Source: Haplomitrium mnioides
Taxonomy: Eukaryota; Marchantiophyta; Haplomitriopsida; Calobryales
Assembly (NCBI GenBank): GCA_049999725.1
Contig: JBNGIS010002560.1
Location: 44,835 to 84,658 of the forward strand
Length of the DNA: 39,824 nt
Direction: 5' to 3'
Shown one piece after another: positions 9,238-20,085 of the stretch (position 1 is the stretch's first letter; each line of letters opens with the position of its first letter). The position numbers and the translations under genes are program-made. Under the pieces are notes generated by a model that saw nothing but the letters and a program-made list of their open reading frames with translations, had not been told where the DNA came from and did no database searches.

Positions 9238-11564
9238 GAAAATTGTAACATGATGCTCATTTGAATTACATATGCTCTTGAGCAGGATTCAAATTGCTTG
9301 GTGCACTACTAGTAGGATCATTAACGAGTTGCCAAATGAAGTTCACAGTCAAGAAAGGGAATTAATGTGTCTCCGAAATAGGTTGCAGCAGTTCAACCAT
9401 AAGTTAACAAAGAAGAATTAGTGCCTCTAGAGAGAAGAGTATAAGCACGTGTAGGGAGACAATTGAGGGATCAAAACACTAACATTGAAAATATTGAGGA
9501 GCAGCAAGACTCAAGGAGGTTGAGGTGAGCGTGCATAGGCAAACGTGGGCACTTGAGTGGAGGGAACCTGAACCGACAAAGTGGACCCAACTCAGAGCAA
9601 GAGGCTCTAGTGTGGGGTGGATTTGCTTATGCATAGGTGGAACTCATGAAAAGGCACCACATTTTTAGTCATCTGCAGCCACAAGCATGCGTTGGCAAGT
9701 TTCTACTCAAAGAGGGAATGCCACACCAAGCTAGGGGATTGAATTGATAACTCTAGCATCTAGTGAGAGGATCCCTCTTGCCTACCACAAAGCGTCATCT
9801 CCAGTGCAAGTATAGCATTGCCATAGTACAAGGCTAGACTTATTTTGAGAAGTCAGTTCCCTATCTGTTGCATGCAAGTTTGAGGGAGATTTTGACCTCT
9901 TTGAAGGGAGCGCGTGGCATGAGGGGTGATAAACATGGAGTATATATGGCCAATGGTGGAGAGCACCAACTCCGTAGCTGGAGAGTAAGAAATTCCAGCC
10001 CTCTGGATAACAAAGGTTAATTTATCTATCTCGTGTGTGTGTGTGTGTGTGTTATGGTAGACATGCAAGGAGGAGCAACATAAAGAGGTAGCTTCAACAA
10101 CAATGGGGTTGGAGCTGCATGGACAGACCAGAATAGTTAGGTAAACAATGCACTAGTGGGGCATCAGCATCATGCTCTAGGAGGTTGAATCTATGTAGAG
10201 TATCAGCGCTATTGGTAAAGATTTGTGACTGTACCAACCTGAATTGCTTTTTCGCTTGAGTAGTAGTTGTATATTTGTGAAATTCTTAACTTAGTGCACA
10301 TTACATTGATTGAATAGGCCATGTCATTCATTTGAGGTCCCAAGAGAGACTAGAGCTAAAACCTGCATGAAATTGGTGGGGACTTGATGTCCATTAACCA
10401 TAGGCTAGAAGCTTGGTAGTGAAGTCCGGTTGTGACCACTAAGAACAAGACATCACATGGTTTAGCTCCCACCAAAAAGAATCCCCTACAATTTTAATTT
10501 GGCACTAGAGAGGAGTGCTTGGAGGTGTTGTGGAAATAGCACCCAAGACCCCAAGCCAACATTTGCCAAATCCTAGAATGGAGAACTAGAAGCCTTTCCA
10601 AATAAGATGTTTGAATGAGAACTTTGTGGAGTTACTTGGCCAACACATGCTAACTAACAAGTATGCCCATTAGTTCTTCATTTTTGTTGTAGACCCAAAG
10701 TATGAGGTAAAAGATAAGTCATAGTTTAATATTAAGAACCTTGAAAAATATCGGTACTAAATTGTTGGAGGCAATCACAATGTTGTTGCAAGGAAACTTT
10801 TAATAACCAAGTATTGAGCAAAGATTGTGATGCTCTTGCTCTCCATTTGCTTCGTGCACATGGGGCTTGCACCAAAAAAAGCTTGTATTTTGTCCATTGA
10901 TGACAATTGCAGCTAGAGGTATCGATTGGATATGACATCCATCCAAAAGGTTGAGTATTGGCATCAACAATACATGGAGAGCGAGATGATTTCATCCCAA
11001 ACATAAAACCTGACTAAGTAAGACTTTGGGGATAAAACCAAAACTGACTATTGAAAAGACAAATACTTCTCACAATATATGGTTTCAACTTGCTTTCCAT
11101 AGTGGAGAGCTTTGGCAGTTGCAACAAGTAATTGTTAGTATGGGAAAAAAGAACATCATGAAAGGATAAAAGCAAAAAGCCAAATGTTCTTTTAGAATGG
11201 AGCACATAAAGTGGATGTCTTAGAAGTCTCGTCGGGGTCTTCCTAGTGAAATAAAGATTTTTACTTTGAAGGGAGTGGAGGATGGGGAGCTTTCAATTGA
11301 GGAGATGTCTTGGGAATTAGAAAGACATTAAGTTCTAGCAATTATAGTAAAGTCTTTTTGTTCGGAGGTCTGTTGTGTGATCTAGGAGGCAAGATTAGAG
11401 TATCCTATCCTTATGAAAGAATACAAAATGTCTTCCTTTTATTTTAGCTTTGAGAAATCAATGGCAAGTTTTTTTTTTTTTCATTTGGAACAATTTTTTT
11501 TTTTAAATTTGAATTTTGTTCTTCTTGAATTTCTTTTTTATTCTAGCCTCACAAGCTACTACTA
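9238..11564. other. uncharacterised region
   Basis: No gene, LTR or inverted terminal repeat recognised. A 90-codon open frame on the minus strand (10732-11004) contains PFGWMSYPIDTSSCNCH but matches no family I know. The only clear feature is a GT microsatellite near 10040. T-rich runs at about 11469-11480 and 11492-11503 could be poly-T or, on the minus strand, poly-A remains. Confidence 0.35.
10033..10052. repeat. GT microsatellite
   Basis: Ten uninterrupted GT dinucleotides. Confidence 0.95.
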
Positions 11565-11985
11565 CCTGTGCTCCAAGACTCTATGAGTTCATCTGTGCAT
11601 AGACTAAAGACTCTATGCGGATCTAGATTAGAGGAGTTCCAAACATGTACAGACTACAAGCAATCCATGCTAGCATAGATTACATGAGTCCTTGTGCGCT
11701 TGAACTACAAGGAGTTCAAGCGTGCATGGACTAAAGAGTCCATATGCACATGGACTCCTTGTAGTCCATGCACGCATAGACTTCTTGTAGTCAAATTGCA
11801 CTTAGATTCTTCATTCCATGCACGTCTTTACTTCTGTTGTCCACTCTTGCGTGTACTAAATAGACCATACGTGCAAAGACTACAGAGTTGTTGGGCACAA
11901 AAACTGCATGGAGTTTATACACACATGAACTATAGAGTTGTTATACACATAAAATACCTAGAGTCTTTGCACGAACATGCTCTTT
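11565..11985. repeat. minisatellite of near-palindromic ~27-bp units
   Basis: About 15 degenerate units of 22-29 bp carrying versions of GTGCATGGACT-n-AGAGT-CATGCAC. Many single units are close to self-complementary. The best is at 11721-11752, where GTGCATGGACT is followed, after AAAG, by AGTCCATATGCAC. Neighbouring units form a larger inverted pair: ctacaaggagt near 11707 against actccttgtag near 11754. Units occur in both orientations, as expected when the unit is its own inverted repeat. A 97-codon open frame across it (11694-11987, plus) is incidental. Confidence 0.75.
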
Positions 11986-13344
11986 GAAGTTCCTCCTTAT
12001 CTTATGCTCTTCTATTTCCTATTTGTAATACTACTAGAATTTCTCATTAATTCTTGCAAAATGTTCTTTGAGTTTTTGATTTACAACTTGGCTTTTATTT
12101 CAAAGCAATAAAACATTCAAGCATCAACTAGCAAAAACATTGAGAGCAGCTGCCAAAGGCTGGAAGAGAACTGAAGTTGTGAAAAAAGCTCGTGAAGATG
12201 AATACCAAGCCTCAATCTTTGTCTCTTTCCTTGTTGCTTTTCTACTTCATGTTCACAAAGAAAGGGAGTTGAAAGCAAGGGATCAAAATGAAGTTGTTGT
12301 ACCTATCTTGGAGGGATATGTCAATGTAGATGAAACTAATTTCCAATTGTATGTAGATGGACTCAACGTGGCATTTTACCAAGTCCACAAGGAGTCTAAT
12401 ACTAAGAAACTCAAGGGATTAGTGAACCAAGAGATTTTACTTTAGCAATTGTTGATATTTTTATGGTTACAAACTTAAAAGAATGTAAGCATTATGATTC
12501 AAATCCTTTTTCAAAGGATGATATTCTCTACATGGTTTTATCTTTTGCTACAATTACGACATTTGATTTTTTGTCTTTTTTTATTATTCATTGTTTGCAG
12601 CAATTTGGCATTGTGAAGGATTCTCTTTTGGAAGTCTGCTACACCATCAATCACGACATCTTGTTAGTCTCTCAAGAGTTTTTTTTTCAACTCTTTGCTA
12701 GTATATATTTTTTTGCAACTGATTTTTTTCTTATTGTCTTATAAATTCTATGTGATTGCTATAGAGACAAACAAGCATTCATCATTGTGATAGTTTGATA
12801 ATTGCGCATGCCCAAAAGTATTAGATGATGGACTAAATGACAAATGAGGGGAAGTGCAACTTAAAGCAGCTTAATCTCCAATCTGATGATGTAATTGGTC
12901 ATCTTTGCTAAATAATGTGTAGTTTGTTTAGTTGTCATATGATTTCTACTAAACTTAAACATCAAAGAGATGATGCTCTTGTAAATGTTTACCAAAAGCC
13001 ACATGCACTTTATAAGTTTTTTGTTGATTATATGTCTTTCGAGGACTCAAAAGTCCTACAAGGATTCATCAATGGTTCTTAATGCTTAAGCTTCTTAGTC
13101 TTCATATTTTGATTACACCATCTGTTTTAAAGTGGACAAGATTGGCAAAGAAGTTGCTGATTGACAAAAATTTTGTACATATAATAAAGTATTTGATTAA
13201 AAAAAGAAGTTCAAGTCCAAGTTAGTCTTGATGCATGTATTTGAATAAATGATCTTTTAATGATAAAAATTTAATGTATATGTTGTTTGTATTCAATTTC
13301 AAGGTGGGTATGCATATGCATGTGAATGAATGAATTTTAGATAG
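11986..13344. other. uncharacterised region with short open frames
   Basis: No family recognised. It holds the 101-codon frame at 12140-12445 (listed separately), a hydrophobic 93-codon frame at 12463-12744, and a 47-codon frame on the plus strand at 12939-13082 (contains QRDDALVNVYQKPHALYKFF). Base composition and T-rich tracts (for example 12674-12690) would also suit intron-like sequence between short exons, but I cannot define splice sites with confidence. Confidence 0.3.
12140..12445 (+). CDS. hypothetical 101-aa open frame
   Basis: An uninterrupted frame from ATG at 12140 to TAG at 12443-12445. The N-terminus is basic (MRAAAKGWKRTEVVKKARED), followed by a hydrophobic stretch (ASIFVSFLVAFLLHVHKERE) that could be a single membrane segment, then a charged C-terminal half. 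I recognise no family. It could be a real short gene, an exon of a decayed host gene, or chance. The next frame (12463-12744) follows in a different phase and is very hydrophobic. No promoter or poly(A) signal could be assigned. Confidence 0.2.
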   Translation: MRAAAKGWKRTEVVKKAREDEYQASIFVSFLVAFLLHVHKERELKARDQNEVVVPILEGYVNVDETNFQLYVDGLNVAFYQVHKESNTKKLKGLVNQEILL

Positions 13345-13348
13345 AGCA

Positions 13349-14046
13349 CTATATAATATATAGGATGTATGGAAGGAAGTTCACAACATAAAACAAGAAC
13401 TCAATATGAGCTCTTAGTTCAAAGTAGTAGTTATATTCTCCAAACTCGTGAACAATATCATCAATTATTGAGTTAGGTTCAAATTTCCCTCCCTTATTAT
13501 TCAAATACATGATTTTCTTGATCCAAACACCAAACAGAAGCAATGTTTTCTCCATCAAAGTAGAATGCTCAATATATTTAAATATCTTCACCAATAGTGT
13601 TGAACTCTTACCTTGAAAAGTAACTTGAATTTGTTGTTTTACTCAATGAACTTGAGCGGATCAATCTTCAAGCCAAAGCAAGCCCAAAACCACTTTATAT
13701 TGTATTGATGCAATTACAAATTGCATAGAATTTTTATAATCTTTCCAATCCTAGGAAGAAATGGTTTTTGAGTTTGTAATATGTCATGTTGTTGGCCAAT
13801 GGCCATAGTGACAAAACTATTCTTGATAGATATAATGTTTGCTTTGAATCTTTTAGCAAAACCAAAAGACATGAAATTTTTAGAGCTCTTGCAACCCACC
13901 AAAACTCTACAAGATTGCTCATCAATCATACCATCAAGTTGGAACAAGTTACTTGGAATTCTTGCAAAGCCTTTAATTCCATCGGAACTAGTTAAACTCA
14001 CCATATGTACAACATGATTTATTGGCATATAAATGGTTGAAAACAC
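13349..14046 (-). pseudogene. E2 protease and pre-RT linker remnant
   Basis: The piece at 13714-14046 reads FQLDGMIDEQSCRVLVGCKS then KNFMSFGFAKRFKA and aligns with E1's protease piece. The catalytic Asp is replaced by Gly (LVGC, against LVDC in E1). The piece at 13349-13594 continues toward RT and ends with FELRAHIEFLFYVVNFLPYI. This matches the conserved linker before Ty3 RT, where plant elements have a 'LP-R-HDH-I-L--G--PVN-RPYRYP' pattern. A frame change and a stop separate the two pieces. The fragment stops just where RT would begin. Catalysis is not possible. Confidence 0.65.
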
Positions 14047-14730
14047 TCATTGAGGATGTGATCTAGCTTCTATAATATGAACTAATAAGTCATATTGCTC
14101 TCATGTACGCATTGCTTCTTCCAATTGACCAGGCTCTCTCAAGTATCACTTCCAACCTTAAGTGAGGTTCAAATCTTCAAACAAAGTTATCTAGAACTTT
14201 TCCCTCTCTAATGTATGGAATTTTTATAGCATTATTCTAAAACTATGTAACATAGCTCTTTATTATACTAAGTTACTTCAATTTTGCCAAAAGATCTCTT
14301 ATAAGTTCTAGAGCATTTAAAACCCCAAATATTGAAAACATTATAATGTTAAATTCATGATAATAAACAATAAAAGTAGCAACTCTACTTAGTGTTTGCT
14401 CTATTTGATATTTCCACCATGTCTTTGAAACTCCTTCCAATTGACTTGCTAAAAAAAAGAATCTGCTAAACATCTTCTCTTATACTTGTAGCTTTGAAGT
14501 ATTTCTTACAATCAAACAATACACTTTTAGTTGCACCAAGAACCATTTTTCTAGCATATGCTTTTGGCTTTGGAGACTACACAAAATTCACTTCTTTTAT
14601 AAATGAAAATTTTCTCTCATTTTTATTTGAAATTACAAAATACAAGAAAGATGCTCAATTTATTATTGCTTAGCTTGAGTCACCACTTCACTTTTTACTT
14701 GATTCTCCATGTAGCTCACTACCAAAAATA
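14047..14730 (-). pseudogene. E2 gag remnant
   Basis: Identified by collinear similarity to E1 gag, including shared stretches such as 'catatgcttttgg' and 'gattctccat' at the likely start codon, and by its position between PBS and protease. A 66-codon open piece at 14273-14473 lies in the capsid-like region. No intact zinc knuckle was found. Multiple stops. Confidence 0.6.
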
Positions 14731-14754
14731 AACTCATCACCAAAAAGTAACTCT

Positions 14755-14767
14755 CACTCTGACACCA
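14755..14767 (-). other. E2 primer binding site
   Basis: The minus strand reads TGGTGTCAGAGTG, which differs from the initiator-Met-tRNA PBS core TGGTATCAGAGC at two positions. It has the same placement as the E1 site, between gag and the LTR. Confidence 0.75.
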
Positions 14768-15070
14768 TAGCCAACAACCAATAGACAAAGCCAACCAAAT
14801 GCCTAGAAGTCAATCCTTCAAAAAGAAAACAAGCAAATGCTCAAACCAATTGAGAGTAACTCATGAATTAGGAGTTGGACAATGAAGTTCTTCTATTTAT
14901 ACTTTAGAAGAAGATGTTAGGCTACTTACCTTTTTTGCAACTCATTTCCAATTTAGAGTTATTGGCGACTCACGCAAAGTTTATTTGAGAGGAGAATATC
15001 TAGTAAGCATGAAAACTCTAAAAGCTCGGAAATCCACCCAACCTTGAAACAACATTGGAACAACAAAAAA
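14768..15070 (-). repeat. E2 5' LTR (partial or diverged)
   Basis: Starts next to the PBS. A central block aligns with the E3 LTR ('aggagttgg', then 'ttctatttata', 'agaaga', 'catttccaattt'). The outer end near 15070 is uncertain and no TTACA terminus is evident. Confidence 0.6.
14894..14901 (-). promoter_or_regulatory. E2 LTR TATA box
   Basis: TATAAATA on the minus strand, at the same relative place as the TATA box of the E3 LTR (21264-21271). Probably the former LTR promoter. Confidence 0.55.
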
Positions 15071-16057
15071 AAGTGCTTAACCAAAGCCCTAAAAGAGAGC
15101 ATAAACCAACTTAAAGAAAGAGAGGGACTATTAAGACGAAATAGAGTCCAACTTTGATCCCATTGTTTGTGTCTACCAAAGAATGGAGCTTAACTTACCT
15201 ATTGGCTTGTTGGAAGTCAAGAGATGGGAAAACTATGTATATGGTTGATTTGGTAGAGGAAGAGACCCCAAAAGATGAATGGGATTTAATGCTAGAAAAG
15301 ACAGACATGGGAAAAGAGGAAGCAAGAAAGGAATTATTAATATTGCAATTGATCTTAATGTGGAGAAGACAAGTGGGGAAGTATCAATGGAAGTGGAAAT
15401 GGTAGGGGTAGGTTCACCAAAAGATTAGGGACGGGATATCTTCCATCGTGGAGTAACAAAGAAAGGACAAAAATCTAAGAGCCAAAACTTGAAGAAAGAA
15501 GATGATTCAAATAAAGTAGATAGCTCTTTGGAAGAGCCACTCTAAAGTAATACACAGAAGATAAGGAAAATGAAAATTCAAATAGTGAGGATTGAGGGAA
15601 GTCTTATCAACAAATGATGCAACACATTAAAGATAAGAATCAAAGACAAGATCAAGTATTGAGAGAGTTGGAGGAAAAAAATACATGCTCAGAAAATTCC
15701 TTGCTATGATAGAGAAAGAGAGGCAACATGATAATCTTGTGGGAAAAATTTAGATAGAGATCACCTTGAGTGTGGAGCAAAGGAGATTCTTGAATTTTAA
15801 AAGAAAAATCAAGGGAGAGCAAAAAAAGTACAAGATATAATGGATAAGTAGGCTATATTTGAAGTCAACTTGGGTCTTATTATTGATTGATTAAACAAAG
15901 TACATACATAAAAAAAACTCTTGGGGAAAAACATAATGAGTGGTCAAAGTTATATTAGCAAGTCAACAAAGCTAGAGATGAAGAGATGAGATGATGTAGG
16001 TTGCAACAACTGAGGTTGTTGGAGTGAGAGAAAGAAACCCTCAAATAAAATTCTTTC
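15071..16057. other. uncharacterised region
   Basis: No recognised gene. The plus strand is purine-rich. A frame at 15154-15405 (MIPLFVSTKEWSLTYLLACW...) and a Gln/Glu/Lys-rich stretch near 15610-15700 could be remains of a gag-like coiled coil, but nothing is diagnostic. Confidence 0.3.
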
Positions 16058-16301
16058 TGTTACGATATAGTATTTTATAAGTTTTATCTTTATCTAGGAT
16101 TAGTACAAATTCTATTTAGATTAGTATATGGGTTAAGAGTAGAGCTATAACCACCATATATCCTCATATAAAGGATGAAGACTATATCATTATTATCATT
16201 CAAATAAGCAAGAGAAGAGGAGATGATATATTCATGTAATGTTGTGAATTGATGTATATTAGCTACAAGCTAACGAGCAAATGCATTGTTTGACCATATC
16301 A
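16058..16301 (+). repeat. E5 5' LTR
   Basis: Shares with the right copy a chain of blocks in order: 'aggattagtac', 'tgggttaag', 'ataaccacc', 'cattattatcattca', 'agaagaggagatga' and a 'gtttga-c-atatatca'-like end. A TATA-like run lies at about 16155-16183. Confidence 0.8.
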
Positions 16302-18608
16302 TATAATTCATAGCAAGCTATCAATCCTTAAGCAAATGTTTAGAAAAAAATGAGTTCATAAATTTTCCTTCTTCAAAATTTTCTTCAAAAAAAAGATTCT
16401 CTTTCAACTCTCCCCCATCTTTCAATTTATGATTCTTCTCATTCTTACAAGTGAGAAAAATCTTTAATTTTATACATTTTATTTTTTTCGTTCTTTTTGA
16501 TGTAGCTCCATTTCTTTTTCTTTCACTATATTTTTACTTATATATAATTTTTTCCTTAAAGCACTCCTTGCACTTCAAAAAATAGCAAACTAAAAAGGTG
16601 TAATCATCTTTTTGAAAGGAAAACCAAAAGATGAAGTGGTTTCCAATTGAACACGCAAGAAATATCTTGAATGTATGGAGAGATATTGAATTAGCATTTG
16701 AAGCAAAGAATTTGAGAGGGTGTTGATTGATTAGCAAATATTTTGGCCAAGAATCAATCAATGAAGGACGCATTTTGAAAATTTCAAATCAATGAGTGGC
16801 AAAACTAGTGGAAGATTTTAAAAGAGGGGCAAAACTATACAATAAAACATCGCCACAAATTAACAAAGTAGCATTTGGAGAGAAGATTTGCTTCTCAATA
16901 CATTTGATATTAAAGATTAAAGATTGATGATTTAAAGAAAGAAACAATTATCAAACTCGTATTGCAAATGACGGAATTTCTCAAAGTTTGAACTTTACGA
17001 AAGTTTGAAATTCAAGAAAGCTCAAATTCTTGAAAGTTCATGATTCAAAATTTTGAACCCATAGATGGAAAAAAATTGACTATCTACCCTTCATTTCATT
17101 GAAATTTTTTAATATAAAATAATATTAATTAAAAAAAAAAAACTCTCTACTCTAGCTTGAAGTTTGAACTACTAGTATATTTTCTTTTTTTTATATTCTA
17201 TCAAATTGGGTGTCTCCAAGTGGACCAAGTGAGAACAAGCAAGTGGCAAGAAGTCAAGCCTACTGCACCCTCTAATGTAGGAAATACATGGGCCCTATTC
17301 ATACGTTCACGAAAGGCTTAAATATGGTCTCTCTTTCATACATATATCAACCTTTTGCACTCCTCTTATTGGACAAAATAGACTATTGTGGTGGCTCGTA
17401 GCTAACTTAGCTATTACTAAAGCAATAGCTAAGCCTCCTGAATCTACATTTACCCAAAGATATTTATTGAAGCTTAATATCATTGCCAAACCACATGTCT
17501 GGTGCTTTCAAAGCATGATTGAGCAATTAAACCACAACGCACATCCAAACCTAAGTTTTTCATAATTTCTCAAAGAAGAAGACAAAGCAGGAAAATCGTT
17601 TAATCCTCTACGTAATTTGCAACCACATTTTTGGAATTGAAGGCTAAATCTTTGTTGCAAAAGTCTCTGCAACCTGCTTCATACTAACAATCACTCGGCT
17701 ATGAAGAGTCAACTTTAAACATGTGGAATTAAATAATCTCTCATAAATGAACATTTTTCAAACAATTAGATCGCAAATGACATTTGGGAAGCTCATTTCT
17801 TTTCAAGAACATTACTGATTGACTGTATAACAACATATGACCTATTTTCTGCTATCAATTACAATATTCAACAATCAACTAATATTTCAAGAGATTGAAT
17901 ACTCTGAATCTGTAACAAAACATATCACAAAGTTTGGATAGATTCAAGATGTAAATCTATTCTAATACTCAATCTCAGATATTTGTTTCTATCTTTTGCA
18001 CCTACTATGATATGATCCCAAACACATCCTAGCCTCTAAGATTGATTTTTCAACACCATAACATTTACACAACCAAGATTACACACTATTAATGAACCAA
18101 CAAAAGAATGCAAGCACACTTGTTGATATCATTGATGGTCATTCTGAGTCACATCAAAAGAAACATCATGGATGTAGTTCAACTAAAATCAACTAGGCAT
18201 TGATCTTGATTAGATATGACAACTACTACTGCTTGAAGAATATTCTCAACAAGTTCAATACCAAATTGCAGATTTGACACATGACAGCTATTGGTGAGAT
18301 AATTCAAGGTTTCAGTCACTAATTGAAGATTGCTGGACCAAGATCAATTTGCATCAACAAACAACTCTATACCCTATTTACAACAACCACACCAAGGAAG
18401 CTAACACCCACAACACATCTCAGCTACATTCATTGCTTAGAAAAATAATAGAGAAAATTTAATCTCTCACAATTTAAATAATATTTCTATGTATTTTTAG
18501 TGTCTTCATTTCATATCTTGAGTGTTCAACTTTTGAGCTCTACATCAAGAAGCTATAAAAAACTTAAACTTTAGACCATTGACTATATAAAGAGAGAACT
18601 ATCTCTCG
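16302..18608. other. E5 internal region before gag
   Basis: 2.3 kb between the left LTR and gag, much longer than a usual leader. AT-rich with no recognised gene. Around 16980-17060 there are clustered short repeats of 'gaaagtttgaa', 'attcaagaaag' and 'aattttgaa'. It may be an unrelated insertion, or leader sequence of a non-autonomous element. Confidence 0.35.
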
Positions 18609-19050
18609 TGGTCACTTGATGCAATGGCTTATCTAGTCTCTAATGGAACAAAGAATGCAATTCTAATTAATGATGGAATAACTACTAAAATAGAAGCACA
18701 AGCATTAGCTTTTCTAAGGCATCACCTTACTAACACTTTGAAAAACCAATACCTCAATGAGAGTTAAAAAGTTTGTGAAAGAACCTCAAAGAAAGATTTG
18801 ACCATACAAGACAATTCATTTGTCCGAGACCAACCATGATTGGGTCAATTTGAGAGTGTTGGATTTCACATCCATTGCCAAGTATAATAGTGATTTCTTC
18901 ATAATCATATCTCAATTCACTTTGTGTGAACAACTAGTAGATGATAAAGAACCAATAAAGTAAACTCTATCTACATTCAATGAGATTGCAAAGATGATCA
19001 CATCATAAGTACATGTTGAGAATGTTCATCTACATTTGCAAGAGTTGAAA
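18609..19050 (+). pseudogene. E5 gag (UBN2-like, copia type)
   Basis: In one frame from 18609 the sequence reads WSLDAMAYLVSNGTKNAI, then KIEAQALAFLRHHLTNTLKN and QYLNES. After stops and a frame change it continues WVNLRVLDFTSIAKYNSDFF, then SQFTLCEQLVDDKEPIK and TLSTF. This order matches the gag polyprotein of plant copia-type elements: 'KA-IFLRHHLD--LK-EYL', 'W--LRLQDFKSV-EYNSA', 'L-LCG--ITDEDMLEKTLSTF'. Gag forms the particle. At least three stops interrupt it. No zinc knuckle or protease follows; the remaining 19051-19829 holds no recognisable coding. Confidence 0.75.
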
Positions 19051-19829
19051 AAACCAACAACTAGTCAACTACCAAAGTTAAAGAGATAATTCCCTCTAGG
19101 TGTAAAAGATTCTATACTTTGATAAAATGTTTGATCCAAAAGATATTTTCCTCTACCAATGTGCTATAATTATTTATAACAACTCCATCTTAGTCAATTA
19201 TTAGTCTTTTTTAGATCTCATAAAATGAAAGAATTTCTATTCACTATGTGAATACTATGGTTGAATGGCAAAGAGACAGTGTACAAATAAGTGGTCATTT
19301 TGCTTACATGACTTCTTAGAATTTTTTAGACATTCCATGTGATCTAAGGACTCTCTAGTGGGTTTTCTTGTGTGACATGACCTTATTATACATCGGAGAG
19401 ATGTAGTGACAACATACTTTTATAGGCTATTAGATACCTAGATCTACATGAAATTGCCTTAATAGCTAGTTGCCATAAATATATATCATATTCAAGGGGA
19501 ACATGTCTCCAAAGAAAAACTTTGGAGTGACATATTTACGCCTACATACATAGCCATGATGAGGCATAGTAGAGTGAGTACTAAGCAAGGACCTTTAGTC
19601 CATTAGATGCATTTCCTAATGAGTCCATCTTTAGCCCCTCATTACATAGTCCTTATTTTCTTACACATTGTTGTAGATTTTTGTGATTGCACTATTTCTG
19701 CTGTCGGAGTATAAGAGGGTTTTAATGAGGCAATATCTTTATCTTGCATAGGATACCATGGGATATTGTTAGAGTTTATTTTTTCTCTTATTACTTGTAT
19801 GTTTGTTTATAATATTTGCTATATTACAA
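19051..19829. other. E5 internal region after gag
   Basis: No recognisable pol gene. Consistent with a deletion that joined the gag end to the region before the polypurine tract. Confidence 0.4.
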
Positions 19830-19840
19830 CCAAAGAGGAG
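19830..19840 (+). other. E5 polypurine tract
   Basis: CCAAAGAGGAG lies directly before the TGTTA start of the right LTR, the standard position for priming plus-strand DNA. Confidence 0.75.
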
Positions 19841-20085
19841 TGTTATAGTGCAAGTAATATACAAGTAATATTTTTTTTTTAGGATTAGTACTAATTTACT
19901 AAGATTAATCTATGGGTTAAGGTTATAGTGATAACCACCTTATATACCCAAATAGAGGATAGAGATTATCTCATTATTATCATTCACATAAGAGAGAGAA
20001 GAGGAGATGAGATATTCATATCATGTTGAGAATGAATGAACATTATCTATGACTTGATGGGAAAATGGAATGTTTGACTATATCA
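19841..20085 (+). repeat. E5 3' LTR
   Basis: About 245 bp, TGTTATAGTG to TATATCA. Contains a poly-T run near 19871-19880 and a TATA-like 'tatata' at 19941-19946 after 'ataaccacct'. Pairs with 16058-16301. Confidence 0.8.

Larger units (their letters stand above)
13345..15070 (-). mobile_element. E2: chromovirus-family fragment, 5' half
   Basis: A minus-strand Ty3/gypsy fragment holding, from its 5' end: part of an LTR, a primer binding site, gag, protease and the linker up to, but not including, RT. It aligns by eye with E1 over gag (8400-8700 against 14400-14720) and protease, but is more diverged. The other LTR and the RT-integrase half are missing. The left limit is where recognisable coding similarity ends; the right limit is the approximate LTR end. 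Confidence 0.75.
16058..20085 (+). mobile_element. E5: copia-like LTR element, gag only
   Basis: Two similar ~245-bp direct repeats (16058-16301 and 19841-20085), both starting TGTTA and ending ATATCA, flank 3.5 kb that contains a gag remnant and a polypurine tract next to the right repeat. The inner sequence next to the left LTR (tataattcatagc) is at best a badly decayed initiator-Met PBS. No clear target-site duplication: ctttc on the left, catag on the right. There is no RT, RNase H or integrase, so this is either a non-autonomous element or an eroded copy. The LTRs look roughly 75-80% alike by eye, so it is old. Confidence 0.75.

Noticed and set aside
10732-11004. Possible transposase or copia polyprotein fragment
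   Set aside because: The 90-codon frame has no catalytic or zinc-binding motif that I can match, and nothing nearby supports an element.
16017-16057. Alternative start of the E5 left LTR at TGTTGG (16017)
   Set aside because: Similarity to the right LTR begins at TGTTACGATATAG (16058). The right copy's TGTTATAG start is directly preceded by a polypurine tract, which fixes the boundary.
19767-19840. Alternative start of the E5 right LTR at TGTTAG (19767)
   Set aside because: The left LTR has no matching sequence for 19767-19840, and the polypurine tract at 19830-19840 fits the later start.
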